Positions 9,028 through 18,228 of a stretch of 64,000 nucleotides of DNA are shown one piece after another. Each line of letters begins with the position of its first letter. Position 1 is the first letter of the stretch. A program made the translations under genes and the position numbers. The notes beneath the pieces were generated by a model. It searched no databases, had not been told where the DNA came from, and saw only the letters and a program-made list of their open reading frames with translations. Location of the stretch: positions 2,760,001-2,824,000 of the forward strand of contig NZ_CP037922.1 of assembly GCF_004355185.1 (NCBI RefSeq), given 5' to 3'. Source of the DNA: Hymenobacter radiodurans (lineage in GTDB: Bacteria > Bacteroidota > Bacteroidia > Cytophagales > Hymenobacteraceae).

Positions 9028-10704
9028 ATGGCCTCTGCCTCTACCCCCACGTTTGCTGTTGTGCGGCTGTTTCGCCAAGGGCTCGTTTCCATTACGCTTA
9101 GCTGGCTTGCGCTGGCCGCCCACATCATCCTACTTTCAGGGTGCAATTATTACCGCACAAAGCCCCAGGAAATAACCCCGACGGCAGTTACTCAGCTAGC
9201 CGAATCCAAGATTTTCCTGATTCATCAGGGCAGCACGATCTGGCAGCTCAACAATCCGCAACTCAACGGCGAGGAGCTTACAGGCCAAAAAGCGAGCGTA
9301 CAGCCCAGCTTGGCTCCTTACGTTGGGCCAAACGCCCGGGTACCGCTGCGTTACAAATCGAAGGATAGGGAGCAGGTATTAAACCTGGTGCACATCTATA
9401 TCACCGATTTCCGAGCAGGTGAAGCAGACCAGGTCAACATTCCGCTAACGGCAATGAATCGCCTGGATTTGGTTGAAGCCAATACTGGCAAAACCACCCT
9501 CTCCTATCTGCTTGGGGCAACAGGCATTGGCGTGGGGATCTTCGTCTTGGTCGGGGTTATTGCGTTGCTCACCAAAAGCTCCTGCCCGTTTGTGTACGCG
9601 CACAATGGCGAGCAATATCAATTTGTGGGTGAGGCATATGGCGGGGCCATTTTTGCGCCATCCGAGCGCGACGACTATATGCCTCTTCCTGGTATCCAAG
9701 CCACTGGGGGGCAATTTCAGGTCAAAATAACGAATGAGCTGCGCGAGCGGCAGTATACCAACGTAGCCGAGCTGTGGGTGGCGCACCACGCCGAAAAGGT
9801 GCAGGTGCTGCTGGACAAAACCGGCAACGCACACACCATAACCCAGCCGCAAACGCCGACTAAAGCCATATCCATGAGCGGCGTAAACTATACGACTCAG
9901 CTTAGCGCCCCCGACCACAAGGTGTTTCTGTTCAATGAAACTACGCCGGGCACAACCCAAAACAGCGTGATCCTCAGCTTCGATAACCCGACCCAATCTA
10001 AAACGGGCAAACTGGTGCTTCATGCCCAGAACTCGCTATGGCTAGATTATCTCTACGGCGAGTTCACCAAGAAATTCGGGAGCGCCTTCAACAAATGGGC
10101 CCGCACCCAGAAAGATGTCCCAGCCGAGGAACTGAATCAATGGTCATTAGACCAAGGCATTCCGTTAAAAATCTCGCTCAAAACCGCGAAGGGCTGGGAA
10201 CTCATCGACAATATTCCCACCGTAGGTCCTCTCGCCTCCCGCGATTTGGTTATTCCCTTCGCTTTGCCCGCTGGGTTGGCTTCGCAGCCGCTGCAAGTGA
10301 AAATAGAAACGGGCTTTATGTTCTGGGAGCTAGACTATGCCGCCGTCGATTTCACGCCAAATCAGCATGTGCGCCTGGAAAAAAGCCCCCCGCAAACGGC
10401 CCGCGACGAAATCGGCCGCGACCAGCGTCAGGTTCTTTCAAAAGTGGATAACGACTATCTGAGCCAGCTTCAGCCCGGTACGGAGGTCACGCTCACCTAC
10501 CATGCCACGCCGCCAGCGGCCGGCCAACGCACCACCGCTTTTTTGCGCACTCGCGGCTATTATGAGCACATTCGTCAGTATGAGGGAGTGCCCAATCTGC
10601 CCCAACTGTATGCATTTCGCCGGCCGGGCCGCTTTATCGAGTTCTCGAAGGAAAAGTATCAGGAGTCGCAACAGGAAATGAATCTGGCCTTAGTTAATCC
10701 TTAG
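9028..10704 (+). CDS. Predicted lipoprotein paired with a radical SAM gene, function unknown
   Basis: 558 residues from ATG 9028, chosen because it puts the signal peptide (hydrophobic core about 19-36) directly before a lipobox, LLSGC, with Cys39. A longer frame begins at 8965. A second hydrophobic helix lies near residues 160-180, just before CPFVYAHNGEQYQFVGEAYGG; the remaining ~370 residues look beta-rich and contain no catalytic motif I know. The radical SAM gene starts 4 bases after the stop, so the two are almost certainly co-transcribed. I do not recognise a named family. Confidence 0.75.
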   Translation: MASASTPTFAVVRLFRQGLVSITLSWLALAAHIILLSGCNYYRTKPQEITPTAVTQLAESKIFLIHQGSTIWQLNNPQLNGEELTGQKASVQPSLAPYVGPNARVPLRYKSKDREQVLNLVHIYITDFRAGEADQVNIPLTAMNRLDLVEANTGKTTLSYLLGATGIGVGIFVLVGVIALLTKSSCPFVYAHNGEQYQFVGEAYGGAIFAPSERDDYMPLPGIQATGGQFQVKITNELRERQYTNVAELWVAHHAEKVQVLLDKTGNAHTITQPQTPTKAISMSGVNYTTQLSAPDHKVFLFNETTPGTTQNSVILSFDNPTQSKTGKLVLHAQNSLWLDYLYGEFTKKFGSAFNKWARTQKDVPAEELNQWSLDQGIPLKISLKTAKGWELIDNIPTVGPLASRDLVIPFALPAGLASQPLQVKIETGFMFWELDYAAVDFTPNQHVRLEKSPPQTARDEIGRDQRQVLSKVDNDYLSQLQPGTEVTLTYHATPPAAGQRTTAFLRTRGYYEHIRQYEGVPNLPQLYAFRRPGRFIEFSKEKYQESQQEMNLALVNP

Positions 10705-10708
10705 CACG

Positions 10709-11955
10709 ATGGAATCAACCCTCATTCCTGAACTCAACTATTTGGTTGCTGCTCCTGCTTCGTTAGCCACAGAGCCGATTTCAGTAGCCTTGCCAACTTT
10801 GCCCCCCACGGTAATTGCGTCGCCGCTCAAGCGGGCTATGCTGAATGGCGTGATTGATCTGGCGGGAAATAAGCTCGTATTTCAATTTATGCGCACGCCA
10901 GCCCGAATCATTTTAGCGGCCAAGCAGGTGCAGATGCTGCGGACCACCTACTATGGGGGCTTCAGGTACGAAAAATAGCGTGCGTGGCGGGGCGCTATTA
11001 CCAGGAGTTTCAAAAGCCGGGCTGGCCATCGGCCGCGTTCAACAGCTATATAGCAACCACCATCGACCGCTTAGTGCCCTTCCGCGCTAAGCAAGACACG
11101 TTGCAGATGGTGTTTATGGCTATCACCAAAAAATGTCCCCTGGCCTGTGAGCATTGCTTTGAGTGGGATTCCCTGAATCAGCGGGAGAAGCTTTCCTTGG
11201 CTGATTTGCGCTCGATGGTGGCAAACTTCCAGAATCGGGGCGTCACCCAGCTATTTTTCAGCGGCGGCGAGCCTATGGTCCGTATCCACGATATGCTGGA
11301 GGTGCTGCGCACGGCCAGTTCCGGTACCGACTTCTGGGTATTCACTTCCGGCTTCAACTTTACGCCCGCCAATGCCCAGCGACTCCGTGGGGCCGGCCTG
11401 ACGGGCGTTTCCATCAGCCTCGATCATCATGAGCCCGCGCGGCACAACACATTTCGCGGTTCGGCGGAGGCATATGAGCTCGCCATTCAGGCCGTGATTA
11501 ACGCAAAAGAAGCTGGCTTGGTCGTCGCCCTTACTTTGTGCGCCACACAGTCGTTTACTACTGCCGCCAACCTAATGGCGTACGCCGCAATGGCTAAGCA
11601 ACTGGGAGTCACGTTTATTCATGTGCTGGAGCCGCGGGCCGTGGGGCATTATGCTCAACAGGAAGTTGACCTGAGCCCGGCCCAAACGGCACTCTTAGAC
11701 GAGTTTTACCTGAAACTCAACTACAGCGGCGACTACCACGATTACCCCATAGTGCACTACTACGGCTACCACCAGCGGCGCATGGGCTGTAGCGGTGGCG
11801 CCGACCGCTTTCTATACGTGGACACCGACGGCGACATGCACGCTTGCCCTTTTTGTCAGAAGAAGTCGGGCAGCGCGCTTTCCGCTTCGTTTGATGAGGC
11901 GCTACAGGGAGTTAGGCAAGGCGGGTGTCATCAGTTTCCGGCGTCTCGTATATGA
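10709..11955 (+). CDS. Radical SAM protein (SPASM-like C-terminus), frameshifted at a G5 tract
   Basis: As written the gene is two frames: 10709-10978 and 10984-11955. One extra G in the G5 tract at 10955-10959 joins them into about 415 residues, reading YYGGLQVRK through the break. The 4Fe-4S/SAM motif CPLACEHC (CxxxCxxC) is near residue 150, followed by the FFSGGEP segment of the SAM site. The C-terminal CSGG...CPFCQ...GCH pattern suggests a short auxiliary-cluster (SPASM-like) region. Such enzymes modify peptides or proteins. No small precursor gene is seen; the upstream lipoprotein is the obvious partner. Function is inferred from family only. Confidence 0.85.
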
Positions 11956-11974
11956 GCTAAGAATCCGGAAGGTG

Positions 11975-12016
11975 AAAGCGGGCCTGTACTGTTACAGGCT
12001 CGCTTTTCTGTTTTTA
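11975..12016 (+). terminator. Terminator after radical SAM gene
   Basis: AAAGCGGGCCTGTA pairs with TACAGGCTCGCTTT (one mismatch), followed by TTCTGTTTTT. Confidence 0.8.
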
Positions 12017-12185
12017 ACGCGTTGGGTGTGCTGCAAGTAATTAGGCGCTAACGGGTTGAAGCGGTTGGCTACCTCTCCCTTTCTACGCAACTGAAGCAAA
12101 CCAAGAAAAAATGTAAAGTTTCCATAACAGTCCTAAGCCGAGGATTACCGTTCTTTACTTCTCACCCTCTAAACCAAACCCCTCT

Positions 12186-13343
12186 ATGAAACACCTTACT
12201 CGACTAGCAGCCTGTTGCTCGCTTGCCTTACTGGCAGCCTGCAACGACGACAACAACCCGTTTGTCATTAACAAGCCTATTCAGGTTACGTCGCTCCGCT
12301 TTATTGGCGAGCATATCGTGCCGTTTGGTCAAACGTACAATGGCACCACGCTGGGGGGCTTTTCCAGCATTGACTACCGTGCAGATAATGGTTCCTATTA
12401 CATTATGTGCGACGATGCCGCTACTCTGCAGCCGGTTCGGTATTACACCGCCAACCTCAATTTCAACCAGAATCAATTCCTGGGCGTCACCTTCACGAGC
12501 GTGACTACGCTGAAGCGGCCTGACGGCGGTAATTTTACCAGCCTCGCCGCCGACCGTAATAACGCCATTGACCCAGAAGGCATCCGCTATGACCCTACCA
12601 CGATGCGCGTTATCTGGTCGAGTGAGGGCATTCGGAATTTGACTTTCACGCCACCCGTGCTAAACCAGCCGTTCCTACGCGAGGCTAACCTCGATGGCTC
12701 CTACGTGGCTGATTTCAGCATTCCATCGTTGTTCCGCATTCAGGCCACCGAGAATGGCACCCGTTCCAATGGCGGCTTTGAGGGTTTTGACCTCACGGCC
12801 GATGGCCGTTACCTGTTTGCTGCCCAGGAAGAACCGCTGTACGAAGATGGCCCCCGCGCCGATGTAGGCGTAGCAAACTCACCCACCCGCATCTTGCAGT
12901 ACGATAAAGCTTCCCGTCAGCCCATTGCCCAGTATGCGTACCTACTCGACGAGGTGCATCAGGCGCCAAATCCTTCTAACCAATTCCGCCTCAATGGTAT
13001 TGTGGAAGTACTTACGCTCTCCGACAAGAAATTGCTGGTGATGGAAAGATCGTTTGCCGTGGGTGCCACGCCCGATTATTCGGTGAAGATCTACGAGGTT
13101 GAGCTGGCTGGGGCTACAAATATCTCGGGCCTCAATTCGCTGCAAGGTGCCAACTACAAGCCCGTGCGCAAGCGCCTGTTGCTCGACGTAGCTACCACTG
13201 GCATTCGCCGGATCGACAACCTGGAAGGCATGACATTCGGTCCGAAACTGCCCAATGGCAACCGTTCCCTAATTCTGGTAGCCGACGACAACTTCAGCAA
13301 CGGCCAGATTTCGCAGTTCCTGGCGTTTGAGGTTAAGCCATAA
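12186..13343 (+). CDS. Esterase-like phytase-family lipoprotein
   Basis: 385 residues. The signal peptide ends in lipobox LLAAC (Cys19). The rest fits the 'esterase-like activity of phytase' family, a six-bladed propeller: GGFSSIDYR near the start, DPEGIRYDP, EGFDLTADGRYLFAAQEEP and NLEGMTFGP are the repeated acidic blade motifs. It is likely a periplasmic or surface hydrolase of phosphate esters; the true substrate is not known for most members. Single-gene unit with its own terminator. Confidence 0.85.
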   Translation: MKHLTRLAACCSLALLAACNDDNNPFVINKPIQVTSLRFIGEHIVPFGQTYNGTTLGGFSSIDYRADNGSYYIMCDDAATLQPVRYYTANLNFNQNQFLGVTFTSVTTLKRPDGGNFTSLAADRNNAIDPEGIRYDPTTMRVIWSSEGIRNLTFTPPVLNQPFLREANLDGSYVADFSIPSLFRIQATENGTRSNGGFEGFDLTADGRYLFAAQEEPLYEDGPRADVGVANSPTRILQYDKASRQPIAQYAYLLDEVHQAPNPSNQFRLNGIVEVLTLSDKKLLVMERSFAVGATPDYSVKIYEVELAGATNISGLNSLQGANYKPVRKRLLLDVATTGIRRIDNLEGMTFGPKLPNGNRSLILVADDNFSNGQISQFLAFEVKP

Positions 13344-13366
13344 AGGAGTATCAAAACCCGCAGCGT

Positions 13367-13402
13367 AAAGGCAGTCTATGATCTTCATAGGCTGCCTTTT
13401 TT
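13367..13402 (+). terminator. Terminator after phytase-like gene
   Basis: AAAGGCAGTCTATGA pairs with TCATAGGCTGCCTTT (one bulge) and is followed by T6. Confidence 0.88.
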
Positions 13403-13523
13403 GTAGCCGCCCAGGCCGGCCTACTTACTGCTAGTCCCCATTTTCAATGCGCCGTAACAGGCGCAAGATGAACAATTTATAATGCTGACCCGTAAGCACA
13501 GAAGTACATAAGATATAGATACT

Positions 13524-13772
13524 ATGATGTTCAGGACCAACATACAGCGAGGAATCCTGCTTCTTTCCCTGCCCTTGACGATGAGTTGCGCTCTTATTGG
13601 AGGCGGCAATTCATCCGACCCGCAGGTGCAGGAGCTGGAGCAACGGGTAGCAGAACAAAAACGAATTTCGGAAGAAGCTGACTTGCGGGCGAAAAGCGAA
13701 AAGCAGGAGCTAAAGGCGCGTCAGTTGCGCTTGAAGGCCGCTAAAAACGAAGCCAAAGCCCGGAATATATAA
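13524..13772 (+). CDS. Small lipoprotein with a charged coiled-coil
   Basis: 82 residues. A signal peptide runs into a lipobox at TMSC (Cys22); a Gly/Ser/Asp linker precedes a 45-residue Lys/Glu/Ala-rich helix (EQRVAEQKRISEEADLRAK and onward) that should form a coiled coil. This is the design of small envelope lipoproteins, but I cannot name it. ATG at 13527 is an equally good start. It ends at a terminator shared with the convergent MoxR gene. Confidence 0.7.
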   Translation: MMFRTNIQRGILLLSLPLTMSCALIGGGNSSDPQVQELEQRVAEQKRISEEADLRAKSEKQELKARQLRLKAAKNEAKARNI

Positions 13773-13792
13773 TTAACATAGCTTCCACGCAT

Positions 13793-13828
13793 AAAAAAGC
13801 CCCCAGACATAATCTGGGGGGCTTTTTT
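13793..13828. terminator. Bidirectional terminator
   Basis: A6-G-C5-AGA, short loop, TCT-G6-C-T6, between convergent genes. Arms are unequal (C5 against G6). Confidence 0.88.
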
Positions 13829-13843
13829 GGTTAGCAATGCGTA

Positions 13844-15367
13844 CTATCGACGACGGCGCGGCTTCTCTTCTTCCTCGTCCTCATCTTCGTCTCCGCCGAA
13901 GCTGGGCATGGTAAACATAGAGCTAAGCAGGTCTTTAAACTGCGTACCAGCCGTAACGCGGTTGCGCGAAATCAGGCTATGCTCAGCTAGGCCGTGCAGG
14001 CAGAATTCCATCAGGAAGTAAGTTGTGTCTTTATCCTCATTAGGGTGCAGGAAGGTCACAATATCGCGCAGGCCGGGCACCTCGTCCAGCGACTTACGAT
14101 ACTCCTTATCGCCTGAATCGTTGAGTACATCGACGGTGTTGCCGGCCCCAAACCAGTCCTGAACGGTTTTATAGGGGTTCGGAATGGTCTTCTTTTTCTT
14201 CTGCTTATCTGGGTCGGGGAAGTAGTTGAGGAAGTAGGTGCGGATGGCTTTGCCCATGAGCTTCTCGGCCACCAAGCCAGCTCCCTCCTGCTCGCCTTCG
14301 TACACTAGCTCCACTTTACCCGTGAGGGCCGGCACGGCGGCCATAAAGTCGGCGATGCGCACGTAGGTTTTCTTCTCACCATTAATGAGCGCCCGACGCT
14401 CAGCCGCACTAATCAGGCTTTCGTAGGCCGCAATGGTTAAGCGGGCTGACACACCACTTTTAGCATCCACAAACTCGGAGCCACGGGCCTCAACTGCTAC
14501 TTGCTCTACCAAGTCGCGCACTAGCTCGTTGGTAGTCACCATGCCTTCCTGGGCGGGCTTAATGCGGGCTTCCTGACGCGTAATGCGCTTCCCAATTTCA
14601 ATCGACTTCGGGTAGTGCGTAATGATCTGGGAGTCGATACGGTCCTTAAGCGGCGTCACGATGGAGCCACGGTTGGTATAGTCCTCGGGGTTGGCGGTAA
14701 ACACAAACTGAATATCCAGCGGCAGGCGCACTTTGAAGCCGCGAATCTGAATGTCGCCTTCCTGTAGAATATTAAACAGCGAGACCTGAATACGAGCCTG
14801 CAAGTCAGGCAATTCGTTGATCACGAAAATGCCCCGGTGCGAACGTGGAATCAAGCCAAAGTGTATCACGCGCTCGTCGGAGTACGGTAACTTTAGCGTG
14901 GCCGCTTTAATCGGGTCGGCATCGCCGATCAGGTCGGCTACGGATACGTCGGGAGTGGCCAGCTTCTCAGTGTAGCGCTCCGAGCGGTGCAGCCACGAAA
15001 CGGGCGTATCATCGCCTTTCTCAGCAATCAGGTTTTTGGCAAAAATCGACAAGGGCTGCAACGGGTCGTCATTCAGCTCCGAGCCTTCCACTACCGGGAT
15101 GTACTCATCGAGCAAATCCACCATCAGGCGGGCAATGCGGGTTTTGGCTTGACCACGCAATCCGAGCAGATTGATATGGTGCATGCTCAAAATAGCGCGC
15201 TGCAAGTCTGGAATCACGGTTTCTTCGTAGCCGTAGATACCAGGAAACACATCTTCTTTGCTTTGAAGTTTAGCAATCAAATTATCGCGTAGCTCCTGCT
15301 TCACGGAGCGGGGCGTATAGCCGGATTTTTTCAGGGCACCAAGGGTGCGGATGTCGGTTTGGATCAT
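13844..15367 (-). CDS. MoxR-type AAA+ ATPase
   Basis: 507 residues. The Walker A motif GLRGQAKT is at 69-76 and a Walker B-like GIFVINELPDL lies near 205, in a magnesium-chelatase/MoxR AAA+ module. The C-terminus is a run of acidic residues then arginines (EDEDEEEEKPRRRR). MoxR ATPases work as chaperones with a VWA-domain partner; a matching VWA gene lies 2.9 kb upstream on the same strand, with a metal ATPase gene inserted between them. The activated target is unknown. Confidence 0.88.
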   Translation of the reverse strand: MIQTDIRTLGALKKSGYTPRSVKQELRDNLIAKLQSKEDVFPGIYGYEETVIPDLQRAILSMHHINLLGLRGQAKTRIARLMVDLLDEYIPVVEGSELNDDPLQPLSIFAKNLIAEKGDDTPVSWLHRSERYTEKLATPDVSVADLIGDADPIKAATLKLPYSDERVIHFGLIPRSHRGIFVINELPDLQARIQVSLFNILQEGDIQIRGFKVRLPLDIQFVFTANPEDYTNRGSIVTPLKDRIDSQIITHYPKSIEIGKRITRQEARIKPAQEGMVTTNELVRDLVEQVAVEARGSEFVDAKSGVSARLTIAAYESLISAAERRALINGEKKTYVRIADFMAAVPALTGKVELVYEGEQEGAGLVAEKLMGKAIRTYFLNYFPDPDKQKKKKTIPNPYKTVQDWFGAGNTVDVLNDSGDKEYRKSLDEVPGLRDIVTFLHPNEDKDTTYFLMEFCLHGLAEHSLISRNRVTAGTQFKDLLSSMFTMPSFGGDEDEDEEEEKPRRRR

Positions 15368-15785
15368 AGAGGGAGAGAGTTACCAGCCCAGATGCAAAAG
15401 CAGAACAAAGGGAAGTTCAACTTAGGGGCTAGTTGCTGATGAATATAACTAGCAAGGGGGCCGGTTGGTTCGGACAGAATCGGTTAAGCTTGCAGATACT
15501 CGCTCTACAAGACCACTTTTTATTACAAGGCACCATCTGGGACAGCCCTTACGCTTTGATTCTTGAAGTAGCTCAACTAGCCTGGGGGGCTTTTTTCGTC
15601 TTTATAAACCACCTTTGTCCGCGTAGCAGCACTCATTTACAGCGTGGATTTAATTCTGCAACACCCACACTAGGCGCTAGAGCGAGTGGCAGTGTTTACA
15701 GATAGAAAGACCTACTCTCATGAGAACTCAAACTGAGTAATCTGACAAGCCATTAGACCTTTTACCAAAGCGACGGGGGGCAAAT
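15368..15785. other. Intergenic region of about 420 bases
   Basis: Between the MoxR start and the P-type ATPase end. It has two G6 motif copies (15584-15589 and 15775-15780). On the minus strand TAAATTTG, overlapping the ATPase stop, matches the -10 consensus and runs straight into C6, so it could drive MoxR with a long leader. A 90-codon open frame (15433-15705) looks non-coding. No other feature seen. Confidence 0.5.
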
Positions 15786-17903
15786 TTATGGCTTGGTGAA
15801 GTTCATCCGCTGAATACGCACCGCATTCAGAATAGCCAGCAAGGCCACGCCTACATCGGCAAAGACGGCCTCCCACATGGTAGCTAGGCCACCAGCCCCG
15901 AGAGCCAGCACCACGGCTTTCACTCCAAACGCCAGCCAGATATTCTGCCACACCACCGAGTGCGTGGCCCGAGCAATGCGGCGGGCAGTAGCAATCTTAC
16001 TGGGGTGGTCGGTTTGAATTACCACGTCGGCGGTTTCGATGGTAGCATCGGAGCCCAGGCCGCCCATGGCAATGCCTACATCGGCCAACGCCACCACGGG
16101 CGCGTCGTTTACCCCATCACCCACAAAAGCCAGCTTGCGACCCTCGGTGAGATATTGCTGCACGTAGCGGGCTTTATCTTCGGGCAACAGACCACCGTGG
16201 GCCTCCTCAATACCTAGCTCTTTGGCTACGCGCTGAGTGATGCTGTCTTTGTCGCCCGAAAGCATCACGAGCTTGGTGATGCCATCGGCTTTCAGTTCTT
16301 GCACGGCCTGGGCCGCGTCGGGTTTGGGCGCATCAGCTACGGTCAGGTAACCAGCGTATTGGCCATCAATAGCGACTACCACAATGCTGTCTACCACCTG
16401 TTCCACTGCGGCTGGATATGGCACGTTGAAGCGAGTGAGCAACTTGGCATTACCGGCCAGCACCTCGTGGCCACTTACTCTGCCGCGCAATCCATGACCA
16501 GCAATTTCTTCTACCTGATCTACCACGGTATTCACTGCGGCTGAGCCTACGTGCGCTACTACAGCCTTGGCAATCGGGTGAGTAGACTTGGCTTCCAGAG
16601 CGCCTACCAGACGGAGCAGCTCAGTCGCGTCGGTACCTGGGGCGGGCTGCACCTGCTGCACGGCAAATACGCCCTGCGTGAGTGTGCCCGTTTTGTCCAT
16701 CACCACGGTATCAATCTCGCGCATGACGTCCAAGAAGTTAGAGCCCTTGAAGAGAATCCCCGCCTTCGAAGCTGCCCCTATGCCACCGAAATACCCTAGT
16801 GGAATACTCACCACCAGCGCACACGGACACGAAATCACGAGAAAGATGAGCGCGCGGTACAGCCAGGTGCGAAACACGTAGTCGTCTACAATAAAATAAG
16901 GCAGCACAATAACCAGCGTGGCCAGCGCCACCACAATGGGCGTGTACACTTGGGCAAAGCGGGTGATAAAAAGCTGGGTTTTGGCTTTGCGTCCAACCGC
17001 ATCCTGCACCATGGCCAGAATTTTGGCCAGTTTGGTATCTTGGTAAGTGGCCGTCACGGCTATCTGCACTAAGCGCTCCAGGTTGATCATGCCGGCCAGT
17101 ACCGTGTCGCCGGCCTGCTTGGTTTGGGGGGCCGATTCGCCCGTGAGGGCTGCCGTATTGAAGCTGGCTGCCGCCGTTTGCAGGGTGCCGTCAAGGGCTA
17201 CCTTCTCGCCCGGCTTCACCTCGATTACGTCGCCTAACTGCACCTGCTTAGGGTCCAGCACCAGATTTTGCCCCCCACGCACCAGCGTCACTTCTGTGGC
17301 CTGAATTTCAAGTAAGGCCCGAATGCTACGCTTAGCACGGTTCACGGCGGCGTCCTGAAACAACTCGCCTACGGTGTAAAATAGCATCACAGCTACACCT
17401 TCCGGGTACTCCCCAATGGCGAACGCTCCCAGCGTAGCCAAGCTCATCAGTAGAAACTCATTGAAAATATTGCCGGAAGGAATACTGCCCAGAGCCGAGC
17501 GAATCACCTTCCAGCCTACCAACACGAAGGCCAAACCATACCAACCCAGCCGTACTGGACCAGAAAAAAAGGCCACGGCGGCGTAATCAAGGGCCAGGCC
17601 GCTTAGCAACAGTACCAGACTAACGCCGGGCCACAGGTAAGGATTGGCGCCAGCAGCATCGTGGGTATGGTCGCCGTGGTCGCGGGTATTTGTGGGGGGC
17701 TTTTTAGCAGGCTGATCTACGCTGCAGCAATCATCAGCGGAGGTAGCGGTTGGGAGCGCGTGGTCGTGGCCGGGTACGTCGTGGCCTTGAGGTGAAATAG
17801 CGGCTTCGGGCGTGAGCTGGTTGCGGCTAATAGCGCCTGCGTTGGCCGGATCAGCTTGCTTGGCGGTGTTTAAAGGCTCGCTTATATCGGAGGATCCCTT
17901 CAT
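15786..17903 (-). CDS. Heavy-metal P-type ATPase (Zn/Cd/Pb/Co type)
   Basis: 705 residues, P1B-type efflux pump of the inner membrane. The ion-binding CPC is in SCPCALVVSIP, the phosphorylated Asp in DKTGTLTQG, and the hinge GDGVNDAPVVALADVG is present, with the usual eight membrane helices. CPC with this helix pattern fits the ZntA/CadA group. There is no HMA ferredoxin-like domain at the N-terminus; instead about 75 residues rich in His with a Cys pair (HDVPGHDH, DDCCSVDQ, DHGDHTHD) probably bind metal. It separates the MoxR and VWA genes. No metalloregulator is adjacent. Confidence 0.92.
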   Translation of the reverse strand: MKGSSDISEPLNTAKQADPANAGAISRNQLTPEAAISPQGHDVPGHDHALPTATSADDCCSVDQPAKKPPTNTRDHGDHTHDAAGANPYLWPGVSLVLLLSGLALDYAAVAFFSGPVRLGWYGLAFVLVGWKVIRSALGSIPSGNIFNEFLLMSLATLGAFAIGEYPEGVAVMLFYTVGELFQDAAVNRAKRSIRALLEIQATEVTLVRGGQNLVLDPKQVQLGDVIEVKPGEKVALDGTLQTAAASFNTAALTGESAPQTKQAGDTVLAGMINLERLVQIAVTATYQDTKLAKILAMVQDAVGRKAKTQLFITRFAQVYTPIVVALATLVIVLPYFIVDDYVFRTWLYRALIFLVISCPCALVVSIPLGYFGGIGAASKAGILFKGSNFLDVMREIDTVVMDKTGTLTQGVFAVQQVQPAPGTDATELLRLVGALEAKSTHPIAKAVVAHVGSAAVNTVVDQVEEIAGHGLRGRVSGHEVLAGNAKLLTRFNVPYPAAVEQVVDSIVVVAIDGQYAGYLTVADAPKPDAAQAVQELKADGITKLVMLSGDKDSITQRVAKELGIEEAHGGLLPEDKARYVQQYLTEGRKLAFVGDGVNDAPVVALADVGIAMGGLGSDATIETADVVIQTDHPSKIATARRIARATHSVVWQNIWLAFGVKAVVLALGAGGLATMWEAVFADVGVALLAILNAVRIQRMNFTKP

Positions 17904-18228
17904 AGTGCATGTATTCGAGCAAGGGAAAACAGGTGCTTTCTCTTCTGTCCAGTACGATTTTAGATTACTTCAGCCCTGCCTCAAGCGGGCGCCTTCATTG
18001 CTTAATTAGCTATGTTTCAGCACCTGCTAACCTTACTACGCAATTCAAAAAGAAAGCAGAGAGAAATTATGCTTGCGTTTGCTTTCGCAGCGACCTTTTT
18101 CGCAACCAACAACTTGTCACCAGCCACCCTTAGCCCTATGGATATAAGAAAGCCGCCGAGGTGTTGACCCCAGCGGCTTTCTTAAATACTGCCTCTAAAT
18201 AGGCTAAGCTTCTAACTCTGCAGCTGTC
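17904..18228. other. Intergenic region of about 325 bases
   Basis: Holds the terminator of the VWA gene (18145-18185) and must hold the promoter of the ATPase gene. I could not identify a convincing -10 element or operator, and no coding frame looks real. Confidence 0.5.
18145..18185 (-). terminator. Terminator of the VWA gene
   Basis: TAAGAAAGCCGC pairs with GCGGCTTTCTTA across a 16-base loop. Confidence 0.8.

Noticed and set aside
15433..15705. 90-codon plus-strand frame in the gap after MoxR
   Set aside because: No signal, domain or codon pattern of a real gene; it spans an isolated G6 motif and is flanked by genes on the other strand.
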